A stretch of DNA of 56,438 nt, taken from an uncultured Lachnospiraceae bacterium (GTDB lineage: Bacteria; Bacillota; Clostridia; Lachnospirales; Lachnospiraceae). The notes below the pieces were generated by a model. It was given only the letters and a program-made list of their open reading frames with translations. It made no database searches and was not told where the DNA came from. Numbering within the stretch: the stretch's first letter is position 1; the number at the start of each line of letters is the position of its first letter. The translations under genes and the position numbers were made by a program. Shown here piece after piece: positions 22,937 through 32,185 of the stretch. The stretch lies in NCBI GenBank assembly GCA_910587085.1, contig CAJUMC010000017.1:1-56438 (forward strand), in the 5' to 3' direction.

Positions 22937-25291
22937 ATGAAATTATTTGAGAAGGGCGCTTACGTGCTGAACGGAAGAGAGATTATTGAGGAGGGGCCTT
23001 TGGCGCAGGCGCAGCTTGAAGCAAAGCTCGGAAGAATGGTATCGAAGGAGGAGGCCGCAAAGCAGACGATGGCCTACGGCATTCTGAAAGCGCACAACAC
23101 CTCGGGCAGCATGGAAAAACTCAAGCTGCGGTTTGACAGGCTGACCTCCCATGACATCACCTTTGTCGGCATTATTCAGACGGCGCGTGCCAGCGGCCTG
23201 GAGGAATTCCCGGTGCCTTACGTGCTTACGAACTGCCACAACAGCCTCTGCGCAGTCGGCGGAACGATCAACGAGGACGATCATGTATTCGGGCTTTCCT
23301 GCGCGAAGCATTACGGCGGGATTTATGTGCCGCCGCATCAGGCGGTCATTCATCAGTTTGCCCGGGAGATGCTTGCAGGCGGCGGTAAAATGATTCTCGG
23401 CTCGGATTCCCATACCAGATACGGTGCGCTCGGCACGATGGCGGTCGGGGAAGGCGGGCCGGAGCTTGTAAAGCAGCTGCTGAAAAAGACCTACGATATC
23501 AATATGCCGAAGGTGGTCGGCGTCTGTTTGACCGGAAAGCCGGCGCCGTTTGTCGGACCGCAGGATATTGCGCTCGCCATTATCGGCGAGGTATTCGCAA
23601 ACGGGTATGTGAACAATAAGGTGATGGAGTTCTTCGGCGACGGTGTGGCGAATCTGAGTGTGGACTACCGCATCGGAATTGATGTTATGACAACCGAGAC
23701 CACCTGTCTGACGTCGATCTGGGAGACGGACGGAGCCGTGAAGGAATTTTACGACATTCACGGAAGAAGCGGAGATTATGTGCAGCTCGCGCCGGGCGAA
23801 GCGGCATATTACGACGGTATGATCTGCGTCGATCTCTCGGAAATCCGCCCGATGATCGCCATGCCGTTCCACCCGAGCAACACTTATACGATCGACGAGC
23901 TGAACGCGAACCTGGAGGATATTCTGGCCGAGGTGGAGAAGAAGGCACTTGTCAGTCTTGACAACAACAAGGTTGAATACCGGCTGCGCGACAAGATCCG
24001 GAACGGAAGACTGTATGTGGAGCAGGGTGTGATTGCGGGCTGCGCGGGCGGCGGCTTTGAGAATATATGCGATGCGGCGGATATTCTGACAGGGCATGAT
24101 ATCGGCTCGGACGAATTTTCTCTGAGCGTATATCCGGCAAGCCAGCCGATTTTTATGGAGCTGGTGAAGAACGGGACTGCGGCAAAGCTGATGGCAGCCG
24201 GGGCCACACTGCGGACGGCGTTCTGCGGGCCGTGCTTCGGTGCGGGGGATGTACCGGCGAACGGCGGCTTAAGTATCCGTCATTCCACCAGAAATTTCCC
24301 GAACCGCGAGGGTTCGAAGATCACAAACGGACAGCTTGCCTCGGTGGCGCTGATGGATGCGCGCTCCATTGCGGCAACTGCGGCGAACCGCGGTTTTTTG
24401 ACCTCCGCCGAGCATGTTGATGCGGATTTTTCCAAACCGAAGTATTTCTTTGACGGCAGTATTTATGAAAAGCGCGTCTACAATGGCGTCGGAAGGGCGG
24501 ATAAAAGCGCGGAGATCAAATTCGGCCCCGGCATCAAGGACTGGCCGGCAATGAGCGAGCTGACGGAGGATTTGCTTTTAAAGGTGGTGTCCGTGATCCA
24601 TGATCCGGTGACCACGACGGACGAGCTGATCCCTTCCGGCGAAACTTCCTCGTTCCGTTCCAATCCGCTCGGTCTTGCGGAATTTACGCTTTCCCGGAAG
24701 GATCCTCGGTATGTCGGGCGCGCCAAGGCGGTGCAGCTGGCGGAGAAGGCGAGGACGGCCGGAGAAGGCGAGGAAGGCATGGTGAAGGCGGTGCCGGAGC
24801 TCGCAGGTGTGCTGGCCGCAATCAGGACTCTGCACCCGGTGGATGCCGCGCACACGCAGGTTGGAAGCGTAATTTATGCGGTAAAACCGGGCGACGGCTC
24901 CGCGAGGGAGCAGGCCGCCAGCTGCCAGAAGGTGCTCGGCGGACTGGCCAATATCGCAGGGGAATACGCGACGAAGCGATACCGCTCGAATCTGATTAAC
25001 TGGGGAATGCTGCCGTTCCTGCTGGAAGGCGGCAGGGCAGATGCCGGGCAATCGGCTTCCGCCGAAAAATCGGCTTCCGCCGAAAAATCGGCTTCCGCCG
25101 ATTTACCGTTTGAGAACGGGGATTTTATCTTCCTTCCGGGTATCCGTACAGCAGTGAAGGAAAAGTCTGCCGAGATTCGCGCGTATGTCGTGCACGGCGG
25201 CCTCACGGAGTTTGTATTAAGGCTCGGCGAGCTGACGGACGACGAAAGAGAGATTATTTTAAAAGGCTGTCTCATCAATTACTACCGCTGA
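22937..25291 (+). CDS. Aconitase-family hydratase (YbhJ-like)
   Basis: A 784-residue [4Fe-4S] hydro-lyase of the aconitase superfamily, closest in length and order to the YbhJ type rather than to classical citrate-cycle AcnA (about 890). The iron-sulfur ligands are seen as ETTC (257), GCAGG (369) and FCGPC (430 and 433). The GSDSHT block lies at 155-160. The true substrate is unknown. No citrate synthase or isocitrate dehydrogenase lies nearby. Near the C-terminus (about residues 706-724) a six-residue unit is repeated three times, encoded by 18-base repeats. GGGGAGG precedes the start, and a strong terminator follows. Confidence 0.85.
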   Translation: MKLFEKGAYVLNGREIIEEGPLAQAQLEAKLGRMVSKEEAAKQTMAYGILKAHNTSGSMEKLKLRFDRLTSHDITFVGIIQTARASGLEEFPVPYVLTNCHNSLCAVGGTINEDDHVFGLSCAKHYGGIYVPPHQAVIHQFAREMLAGGGKMILGSDSHTRYGALGTMAVGEGGPELVKQLLKKTYDINMPKVVGVCLTGKPAPFVGPQDIALAIIGEVFANGYVNNKVMEFFGDGVANLSVDYRIGIDVMTTETTCLTSIWETDGAVKEFYDIHGRSGDYVQLAPGEAAYYDGMICVDLSEIRPMIAMPFHPSNTYTIDELNANLEDILAEVEKKALVSLDNNKVEYRLRDKIRNGRLYVEQGVIAGCAGGGFENICDAADILTGHDIGSDEFSLSVYPASQPIFMELVKNGTAAKLMAAGATLRTAFCGPCFGAGDVPANGGLSIRHSTRNFPNREGSKITNGQLASVALMDARSIAATAANRGFLTSAEHVDADFSKPKYFFDGSIYEKRVYNGVGRADKSAEIKFGPGIKDWPAMSELTEDLLLKVVSVIHDPVTTTDELIPSGETSSFRSNPLGLAEFTLSRKDPRYVGRAKAVQLAEKARTAGEGEEGMVKAVPELAGVLAAIRTLHPVDAAHTQVGSVIYAVKPGDGSAREQAASCQKVLGGLANIAGEYATKRYRSNLINWGMLPFLLEGGRADAGQSASAEKSASAEKSASADLPFENGDFIFLPGIRTAVKEKSAEIRAYVVHGGLTEFVLRLGELTDDEREIILKGCLINYYR
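25052..25105 (+). repeat. 18-base tandem repeat, three copies, in coding sequence
   Basis: Units 25052-25069, 25070-25087 and 25088-25105 keep the aconitase-like reading frame and encode Ser-Ala-Ser-Ala-Glu-Lys twice and Ser-Ala-Ser-Ala-Asp-Leu once. Copy number could vary by slippage without breaking the frame. Confidence 0.9.
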
Positions 25292-25296
25292 TTAAA

Positions 25297-25345
25297 AGCC
25301 GTTTTTCTGCCGTTTCGGCAGGAAAACGGCTCCTTTCTTTTTATT
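25297..25345 (+). terminator. Rho-independent terminator after the aconitase-like gene
   Basis: A long stem (AGCCGTTTT..CTGCCG paired with CGGCAG..AAAACGGCT) with a three-base loop is followed by a T-rich stretch. It lies six bases past the stop. Confidence 0.85.
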
Positions 25346-25365
25346 AAAAATTTATGATTGGTATA

Positions 25366-25394
25366 TTGAACCGGGGGGAAAAATTGTTTATAAT
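25366..25394 (+). promoter_or_regulatory. Sigma-A promoter of the cardiolipin synthase gene
   Basis: TTGAAC (25366-25371), a 17-base spacer and TATAAT (25389-25394), about 40 bases before the start at 25436. Confidence 0.8.
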
Positions 25395-25435
25395 GAAATA
25401 TACAATGGGACAAAAGCGGAAAGGGTAAAAATTGA

Positions 25436-26965
25436 ATGCAAAGTAAAAAGATGACAATTTATCGGATTCTGATCGTCGGCATTCTGATTGTGCTGCAGGC
25501 CTGGTGGCTTGTTTCGTCCGTGCTGACGCTGTCCAGCACGTCCACGGTTGTCAGCATGATTTTAAAGGTGCTCAGCATCGTTGTGATCTTTGTCGTGATC
25601 AACAGCCGGCAGAATCCGTCCTATAAACTGGCATGGGTGGTGCCGATCCTTATGTTTCCCGTGTTCGGCGGGCTGATGTTTGTGATTTTCGGCACGAGAA
25701 GGCCGACAAAAAGGCTGCGCCGCAGACTGAACGATTCCTGGGCAATGCTGAAGCCGTATATCGGGGAGAATGAGGAAGTTCTTAAGAAACTGAAGAAGGA
25801 AAATGCATCGGTTTACGGACAGGCCCTGTATCTGAAAAAATTTGCGGATGCGCCGATGTGGCAGAATACGCAGACCACATATTTTAAGAGCGGGGAAGAA
25901 AATTTTCCATATATTATTGAAGAACTTAAAAAAGCAAAAAACTTTATTTTTATGGAATATTTTATAATTGCGGAAGGAAGGATGTGGAATACAATCCTGG
26001 ATATTCTGAAAGAGAAGGCGGCCGCCGGGCTGGATGTGCGCCTGCTCTATGATGATGTAGGCTGTCTGCGGCTGCTGCCGTTCGGCTATTACGAGACGAT
26101 CCGGAGCTTCGGCATCAAATGCGAGGCATTCAACCCTTTTGTACCGTTTGTCTCCGCCGTGATGAACAACCGGGATCACCGGAAGATTCTTGTGATTGAC
26201 GGGGAAACCGGTTTTACCGGCGGGATCAACCTGGCGGACGAATATATCAACGAAAAGAAGCGCTTTGGTTACTGGAAGGACGCCGGCATTATGCTGAAGG
26301 GTGAAGCAGTTTGGAATCTGACGGTGATGTTTTTGCATATCTGGAACGCGCTCAGCCCCACGGACAAGGATTTTGACCGGTTCCGCCCGCAGGCCTGCGG
26401 GGGAGCAGGGTACGGGACGGACGGCTATGTGCAGCCCTACGGCGACAGCCCGCTGGATTTCGAGAATGTCGGGGAAAATGTATACCTGAATATTATCAAT
26501 TCTGCAAAGGATTATGTCTATATTTTTACGCCGTATCTTATCAGCGACAGCGAGACAATTTCCTCGCTCTGTCTGGCGGCTAAGCGCGGCGTGGACGTCC
26601 GGATTGTGACGCCCCACATTCCGGACAAGAAATATGCCTTTATGCTGACGCAGAGCTATTATGAGCAGCTGATGGACGGCGGGGTAAAAATCTTTGAATT
26701 TGAACCGGGCTTTATTCATGCGAAATGCTTTGTCAGCGACGATACTGTGGCTACAGTCGGCACGATCAATCTGGATTACCGGAGCCTTTATCTGCATTTT
26801 GAGTGCGGAGTTTTTCTTTATCGGACAGGCTCCGTTATGGACGTGAAGCAGGATGCCATCGAAACGATTGCGAGAAGCATTCCGGTCACGAGAGCCATGC
26901 TTAAGCCGGTGCTTCAGAAGGTAATTCTTCAGGCGTTTCTGAAGCTGTTTGCCCCTCTGTTTTAG
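25436..26965 (+). CDS. cls: Cardiolipin synthase (phospholipase D family)
   Basis: A membrane enzyme that joins two phosphatidylglycerols into cardiolipin, 509 residues and a normal length. Two N-terminal membrane helices (residues about 8-65) precede two phospholipase-D HKD motifs, HRKILVIDG at 248 and HAKCFVSDD at 428, both intact. A DUF-type linker with FGTRRP lies between the helices and the catalytic part. It has its own promoter and follows a terminator, so it is a separate unit or the head of the folD-rimO group. It fits with pgsA 2.5 kb downstream, which supplies the phosphatidylglycerol-phosphate. Confidence 0.92.
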   Translation: MQSKKMTIYRILIVGILIVLQAWWLVSSVLTLSSTSTVVSMILKVLSIVVIFVVINSRQNPSYKLAWVVPILMFPVFGGLMFVIFGTRRPTKRLRRRLNDSWAMLKPYIGENEEVLKKLKKENASVYGQALYLKKFADAPMWQNTQTTYFKSGEENFPYIIEELKKAKNFIFMEYFIIAEGRMWNTILDILKEKAAAGLDVRLLYDDVGCLRLLPFGYYETIRSFGIKCEAFNPFVPFVSAVMNNRDHRKILVIDGETGFTGGINLADEYINEKKRFGYWKDAGIMLKGEAVWNLTVMFLHIWNALSPTDKDFDRFRPQACGGAGYGTDGYVQPYGDSPLDFENVGENVYLNIINSAKDYVYIFTPYLISDSETISSLCLAAKRGVDVRIVTPHIPDKKYAFMLTQSYYEQLMDGGVKIFEFEPGFIHAKCFVSDDTVATVGTINLDYRSLYLHFECGVFLYRTGSVMDVKQDAIETIARSIPVTRAMLKPVLQKVILQAFLKLFAPLF

Positions 26966-27054
26966 AGAAAACAAAAAGATGTTTGAATACTTATTTATAG
27001 GAAAAGCTTTATATGATAAAAATGCAGCGTATAGCGCGGAAATGGAGTGAGCAA

Positions 27055-27909
27055 ATGGCGGCTATCATCGACGGAAAAAAAATATCGGCGGAGATTAAGG
27101 AGGAGGTAAAACAAGAGGCGGCCCTTTTGGCAGAACAGGGCAGAACGGTAACGCTGGCGGTTGTACAGGTTGGGAACGATCCTGCCTCGAGCGTTTATGT
27201 GGGGAACAAGAAAAAGGCATGCGAGTACGTCGGCTTTCAGTCTCTCTCTTACGAGCTGCCGGAAGAAACCTCGGAGGAGGAGCTGCTCCGGCTGATCAGC
27301 GAGCTCAACGGCAGGAAGGATGTGAACGGCATTCTCGTTCAGCTTCCGCTGCCGGAAAAAATCAGCGAGGCAAAGGTGATTCAGGCAATTTCGCCGGATA
27401 AGGATGTGGACGGTTTCCATGTGCAGAATGTCGGCCGGCTGAGCGTCGGCGCTCCGGGCTTCGTTTCCTGTACGCCGGCGGGGATTATTGAGCTGCTGAA
27501 GCGTTCCGGGATCTTGATCGAAGGCAGGGAGTGCGTCGTCGTCGGGCGCAGCAATATTGTAGGAAAGCCGATGGCGGCGCTGCTGCTGGCCGAGAACGGT
27601 ACGGTGACGGTCTGCCATTCCCGCACGAAAAATCTGGCAGAGCTGACAAGACGGGCGGATATTCTTGTGGCAGCGCTCGGGAAGCCGAAATTTATTACAG
27701 CGGATTATGTGAAGAAAGGGGCTGTTGTCATTGATGTAGGTATTCACCGGAACGCCGAAAACAAGCTGTGCGGAGATGTTGATTTTGCTTCGGTCGAGCC
27801 TGTGGCGTCCGCGATCACGCCGGTGCCGGGGGGCGTCGGACCGATGACGATCGCAATGCTTATGGTAAACTGCCTGAAATCTGCGCAGAGGGAGGAGGGC
27901 GTCCGCTGA
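27055..27909 (+). CDS. folD: Bifunctional methylenetetrahydrofolate dehydrogenase/cyclohydrolase
   Basis: FolD oxidises 5,10-methylene-THF and hydrolyses the methenyl form to 10-formyl-THF in one-carbon metabolism. Family marks are present: SSVYVGNKKKACE with the catalytic lysine, QLPLPE, DKDVDGFH, GRSNIVGKP for NADP binding and PGGVGPMTI near the end. The start at 27055 (284 residues, the usual length) has a GGAG site seven bases upstream; the frame extends to 27013 but those residues are not conserved. It is followed by rimO after 18 bases. Confidence 0.95.
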   Translation: MAAIIDGKKISAEIKEEVKQEAALLAEQGRTVTLAVVQVGNDPASSVYVGNKKKACEYVGFQSLSYELPEETSEEELLRLISELNGRKDVNGILVQLPLPEKISEAKVIQAISPDKDVDGFHVQNVGRLSVGAPGFVSCTPAGIIELLKRSGILIEGRECVVVGRSNIVGKPMAALLLAENGTVTVCHSRTKNLAELTRRADILVAALGKPKFITADYVKKGAVVIDVGIHRNAENKLCGDVDFASVEPVASAITPVPGGVGPMTIAMLMVNCLKSAQREEGVR

Positions 27910-27927
27910 GACGCATGGAGACTGGCT

Positions 27928-29337
27928 ATGAATATTTGTTTTATCTCTCTGGGCTGCGATAAAAATCTGGTGGACAGCGAAGTGATGCTGGGGCTGCTCC
28001 GGGATCGCGGCTATTCCCTTACGGATGACGAGGCGGAAGCGGACGCAATTATAATCAATACCTGCTGTTTTATCCACGATGCGAAGCAGGAGAGCATTGA
28101 AACGATTCTGGAGATGGCGGAATATAAAAAGACAGGCCGGCTGAAGGCGCTGATCGCGGCCGGATGCCTTGCGCAGCGCTACCGCGAGGAGATCCGGAGG
28201 GAGATCCCGGAGGTGGATGCGCTGATTGGCACGACGGCGATCGACGCCGTGGCGGATGTCGTGGATCGCGTGCTGGCCGCAAGCGGGGCGGGGACGTTAT
28301 CCGCAGACAGGATGCAGGCGGAAAAGGAATGCCCGGAAATCCGGCAGCCGGATGCGGCTTTTCCCGATGTGTTCCGGGATATCAATGCCCTGCCGCTACC
28401 GGATACAAGGCGCGTAAATACGACCGGCGCGTATGTTTCCTATCTGAAAATCGCAGAGGGCTGCAGCAAGCACTGCACCTACTGTGCGATTCCTGGTATC
28501 CGCGGCGATTACCGGAGCGTGCCCATGGAGCGTCTGGTGGAGGAGGCGGAATTTCTGGCGGAGGGCGGCACGCAGGAGCTGATTCTCGTTGCACAGGAGA
28601 CAACGCTGTACGGCTCGGATCTTTACGGCGAGAAGAAGCTTCCGGAGCTGCTGAAAAAGCTGTGCGCCGTTGACGGCATCCGCTGGATTCGTCTGCTCTA
28701 CTGCTATCCGGAGGAGATTACACCGGAGCTGATCCGCACGATCAAAGAGGAGCCGAAGCTCTGCCGCTATCTTGACATGCCTGTACAGCATGCCTCGGAC
28801 CGCGTGCTTCAGGCGATGGGGCGGAGAACCAGCCGTGCGGAGCTGGAGGCACTGATCGCCGAGCTGCGCCGCGAGATCCCGGATATTGCCCTGCGCACAA
28901 CACTGATCACCGGTTTTCCGGGGGAGACGGCGGAGGATCATGAGCTTCTGAAGGAATTTGTGCGGAGCATGCGGTTTGAGCGGCTCGGCGTATTTCCTTA
29001 TTCGAAGGAGGAGGGGACGCCGGCGGCCAGGCGGAAGGATCAGGTTCCGAAGAGGGTGAAAACGGCAAGACAAAAGGAGCTGATGGCGATCCAGCAGCAG
29101 ATTGCGTTTGAAAATGCGGAGCGCATGGTCGGCAGAAGCATTGAGGTTATGATCGAGGGGCGGCTTGTGGAGGAGGATATCTATGTCGGGCGTTCCCGCA
29201 TGGATGCGCCGAAAATCGACGGCTATGTGTTTCTGAGCACAAGCCGGGAATATATCTCCGGCGAAATCGTCCGGGCAGAGATTACGGACGCCAGAGGATA
29301 TGATCTGATCGGAAGAGCAGAGGATAAACCGCAATAA
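27928..29337 (+). CDS. rimO: Ribosomal protein S12 methylthiotransferase
   Basis: RimO adds a methylthio group to an aspartate of ribosomal protein S12 and is a radical-SAM enzyme with two iron-sulfur clusters. The N-terminal UPF0004 cysteines are C10 (SLGCDKN), C46 (NTCCFI) and C80 (AGC). The radical-SAM triad CSKHCTYC is at 179-186, and a C-terminal TRAM segment ends the 469 residues. A loop between the two halves (about residues 121-160) is longer than in many homologues. The N-terminal SLGCDKNLVDSE block separates it from MiaB. It has a GGAG site. Confidence 0.94.
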   Translation: MNICFISLGCDKNLVDSEVMLGLLRDRGYSLTDDEAEADAIIINTCCFIHDAKQESIETILEMAEYKKTGRLKALIAAGCLAQRYREEIRREIPEVDALIGTTAIDAVADVVDRVLAASGAGTLSADRMQAEKECPEIRQPDAAFPDVFRDINALPLPDTRRVNTTGAYVSYLKIAEGCSKHCTYCAIPGIRGDYRSVPMERLVEEAEFLAEGGTQELILVAQETTLYGSDLYGEKKLPELLKKLCAVDGIRWIRLLYCYPEEITPELIRTIKEEPKLCRYLDMPVQHASDRVLQAMGRRTSRAELEALIAELRREIPDIALRTTLITGFPGETAEDHELLKEFVRSMRFERLGVFPYSKEEGTPAARRKDQVPKRVKTARQKELMAIQQQIAFENAERMVGRSIEVMIEGRLVEEDIYVGRSRMDAPKIDGYVFLSTSREYISGEIVRAEITDARGYDLIGRAEDKPQ

Positions 29338-29475
29338 GCCGGGAGCGGAGCGTTTTAAGCTCTTCCGGGCATAAAGGGGTATTTACAGACAGATAAAATC
29401 AGACGGGATTATCCGCATACATAATAAATTAAGGAAAGATTGGGTGCCCGCCGGAGCGGGCAGGAGGGAGCAGCT

Positions 29476-30018
29476 ATGAATCTGCCTAACAAAATTACAG
29501 TTTTTCGAGTTTGTATGATTCCGGTATTTCTTGTGTTTATGCTGGTGCCGGGAATTCCGGGAGCAAAGTACTTCGCGGCGGGGGTCTTTATCATCGCTTC
29601 TGCGTCCGACTTTCTGGACGGTTATCTTGCGCGGAAAAATAATCTTGTGACGGATTTCGGGAAGTTTATGGATCCGCTTGCGGATAAGCTGCTTGTGTGC
29701 TCGGCTCTGATCTGCTTTGTGGAGAAGGGGAGCGTACCGGCCTGGGCCGTTATCCTGATTATCGCGCGGGAGTTTACCATCAGCGGCTTTCGCCTGGTGG
29801 CGGCCGGAAATCATGTTGTAATCGCTGCAAACAGCTGGGGCAAGATAAAAACCGTTGTGCAGATGATTATGTGCGTCTTTTTCATTGTGGATCTTGACGG
29901 GGGATTTTTCAATGCAATGGAGCAGGTTTTTCTGTACGCTGCAGTGCTGCTGACGGTGATTTCGCTGGCGGACTATATCTATGCCAACCGCAGGGTGATT
30001 ACGGAAGGCACAAAGTAG
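29476..30018 (+). CDS. pgsA: CDP-diacylglycerol-glycerol-3-phosphate phosphatidyltransferase
   Basis: A membrane enzyme making phosphatidylglycerol phosphate, 180 residues. The CDP-alcohol phosphotransferase signature is complete: SDFLDGYLARK followed by GKFMDPLADK. The start NLPNKITVFRV at 29476 is typical for PgsA and has a GGAGG site; the longer frame from 29440 lacks conserved residues. Its product feeds cardiolipin synthase, which is encoded upstream in this window. Confidence 0.93.
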   Translation: MNLPNKITVFRVCMIPVFLVFMLVPGIPGAKYFAAGVFIIASASDFLDGYLARKNNLVTDFGKFMDPLADKLLVCSALICFVEKGSVPAWAVILIIAREFTISGFRLVAAGNHVVIAANSWGKIKTVVQMIMCVFFIVDLDGGFFNAMEQVFLYAAVLLTVISLADYIYANRRVITEGTK

Positions 30019-30159
30019 TGGTGTACCGGCAGGGCAGCCTTAAATGTTTGCGGATTCTACCATAAAAATGACAAAGTTTCAGAGTATTCTGTTCCCGGAG
30101 ATGAGATTGCACCGTGACATATTCAGCAGGGCTATTTTCAGAAAGGATGTGGCGCATCA

Positions 30160-30711
30160 ATGATAAGATCGGGAAAAATATTCCGAATGCTTACAGCCGT
30201 ATGTATGCTGTGTGCTGTCACTGCGTGCGGAAAAAAGGACAGAAATGAAGATTTGGAGCTTACCCTGATCCCGTCTGCCAGCCCTTCTGCGGGGACGCAC
30301 AGGGAGCCGGAGGCTTCCTACACTCCTCTGCAGACAAAGAGAATAACCTATTATACGCTGTCGGAAAGTCTTGAAAATGAGGAGACCACTGCGGTGCTCT
30401 CCGAAAGTGTCGAGCTGACGCCGGAATACCTTGTGAATTACGTTGTGGGCACGATGGAGGATGTCGCGGTGGAGGTCGGCATTGACTCGGTGACGCTGGA
30501 GGACGGAAAGGTGATCGTGAGTTTTACCGCCGGCAAGGCTCCGGTGTGCGGGAGCAGCGCAAAGCTGGAAGAAGAGATTCTCGACGCAATCGCCCAGAGC
30601 ATTCTGGAAAATTTTCCCGAATGCACGAGCGTGATTTACCGACTGGAGGGCGGCGCTTACAAATCGGAAAACAGAAGCTTTGAGCTGAATTATGTGTATC
30701 TCGGAAATTAA
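30160..30711 (+). CDS. GerMN-domain lipoprotein
   Basis: A 183-residue exported lipoprotein. The signal peptide ends in the lipobox AVTAC, with the cysteine at residue 23. A proline/serine-rich spacer follows, and the rest (about 75-180) resembles the GerMN (sporulation/germination) domain: YLVNYVVGTMEDVAVEVG, then SVTLEDGKVIVSFTAG and SIVENF-like LENFPECTSVIYRLEG. GerM of Bacillus has two such domains; here there is one. It may act at the spore-forming membrane, but similar single-domain lipoproteins also occur with other roles. The start has a GAAAGGATG site. Confidence 0.72.
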   Translation: MIRSGKIFRMLTAVCMLCAVTACGKKDRNEDLELTLIPSASPSAGTHREPEASYTPLQTKRITYYTLSESLENEETTAVLSESVELTPEYLVNYVVGTMEDVAVEVGIDSVTLEDGKVIVSFTAGKAPVCGSSAKLEEEILDAIAQSILENFPECTSVIYRLEGGAYKSENRSFELNYVYLGN

Positions 30712-30734
30712 AGCAAAGGATATCTGTATTTATT

Positions 30735-32120
30735 ATGAGCAATGTGGTTGTGATCGGCGGCGGAGCAGCCGGAATGATGGCGGCGGCATTCTGCGCGCAG
30801 AACGGGCATTCCGTCACGCTGTATGAGCAGAATGAGAAGCTGGGAAAAAAACTGTATATTACGGGAAAGGGCAGATGCAATCTGACGAATGCCTGCGGGA
30901 CGGATGAGCTGCTTTGCAGTGTTGTGTCCAATCCGAGATTTTTGTACAGCGCTTTTCACAGTTTCAACAGTCAGGATGCAATTTCTTATTTTGAGTCTAT
31001 TGGTCTGAAGCTCAAGATTGAGCGCGGTCAAAGGGTTTTCCCTGTCTCGGATCATTCCTCGGATGTCATACGTGCCCTGGAGCGGGAGCTGAAGCGGCTC
31101 GGGGTGAAAATATATCTCAATACGAAGGTTGCGGAACTTCTGTCGGAGGACGGATATTTTTCCGGCGTCCGTCTGGAAGACGGAACAAAAAAAGCTGCGC
31201 AGGCGGGAATTCTGGCGACGGGCGGGCTTTCCTACCCGACGACCGGAGCGACCGGAGACGGCTACCGCATGGCGGGACAGCTCGGGCACACCGTGACAAA
31301 GCTTTTTCCGTCCCTCGTCGGCATACGCCTGGCTTCCGGACTATGCGGGGAGCTTGAGGGACTGTCTCTGAAAAATGTCCGGGTGCGGGTGCGGGCGGAC
31401 AGCAAAACGCTGCCGGGCGAGGGTACAGCAGAGGACGGCGGAAGCGGGGGCGCGGCTCAGGCGCTGACAAATGATTCCGGGAAGGAGACGGAAAGGGAGC
31501 AGCGGGCTGCGCAGCACAGGGCAAGGCGGGAGAAAAAGCGGAAGGAAATCGAGCCGGGCACAGTACTTTTTGAGGAGTTCGGTGAGCTGGTCTTCACGGC
31601 GCGCGGCGTGAGCGGGCCGGTGATCCTGAGTGCAAGCAGCTATATTGCGGACAAACTCGCGGATTACAGCCTGTCCCTCCATATCGATTTGAAGCCCGCT
31701 CTGTCGGAAGAGCAGCTGGATGCGCGTATCCTGCGGGATTTTGACGAAACAAAAAATAAACGTTATAAAAATGCGCTGGAACATCTCTTGCCACAGAAAT
31801 TGATTCCGGTTATAATAAAACTCAGCGGTATTTTGCCGGACAGGCAGGTGAATTCGATTTCCAGGGAGGAGCGCAGAGGGCTGGCGGCCCTGCTCAAGGA
31901 TTTTTCCCTGCCGATCGCCTCGCTCGGAGACTATTGCGAGGCTGTGATTACAAAGGGCGGGATCTCAGTGAAGGAGGTTAATCCGTCGACCATGGAATCC
32001 AAGCTTGTTCCGGGCCTCTATTTTGCCGGCGAGGTGCTTGACGTGGACGCCCTGACGGGGGGCTTTAATCTGCAGATTGCCTGGGCGAGCGCGCATGCGG
32101 CGGCAGGCGGGATTCGCTGA
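30735..32120 (+). CDS. FAD-dependent oxidoreductase, HI0933/YhiN family
   Basis: A 461-residue flavoprotein. The Rossmann motif IGGGAAGMMAA opens the sequence, followed by the family motif GKGRCNLTN, a central ATGGLSYPTTGATGDGY and the C-terminal GEVLDVDALTGGFNLQIAWAS. Function of the family is not settled. Between about residues 222 and 272 it carries a charged insertion (serine/glycine, then arginine/glutamate-rich) not expected in the family. A weak ribosome site lies 15-20 bases upstream. It is followed by cmk, as in many Clostridia. Confidence 0.88.
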   Translation: MSNVVVIGGGAAGMMAAAFCAQNGHSVTLYEQNEKLGKKLYITGKGRCNLTNACGTDELLCSVVSNPRFLYSAFHSFNSQDAISYFESIGLKLKIERGQRVFPVSDHSSDVIRALERELKRLGVKIYLNTKVAELLSEDGYFSGVRLEDGTKKAAQAGILATGGLSYPTTGATGDGYRMAGQLGHTVTKLFPSLVGIRLASGLCGELEGLSLKNVRVRVRADSKTLPGEGTAEDGGSGGAAQALTNDSGKETEREQRAAQHRARREKKRKEIEPGTVLFEEFGELVFTARGVSGPVILSASSYIADKLADYSLSLHIDLKPALSEEQLDARILRDFDETKNKRYKNALEHLLPQKLIPVIIKLSGILPDRQVNSISREERRGLAALLKDFSLPIASLGDYCEAVITKGGISVKEVNPSTMESKLVPGLYFAGEVLDVDALTGGFNLQIAWASAHAAAGGIR

Positions 32121-32185
32121 AAAGGCGATCCGGCAGAAAAAAATAAACGCGGACGGCTCAAGACCGACGCAGGAGGACTTATAAA

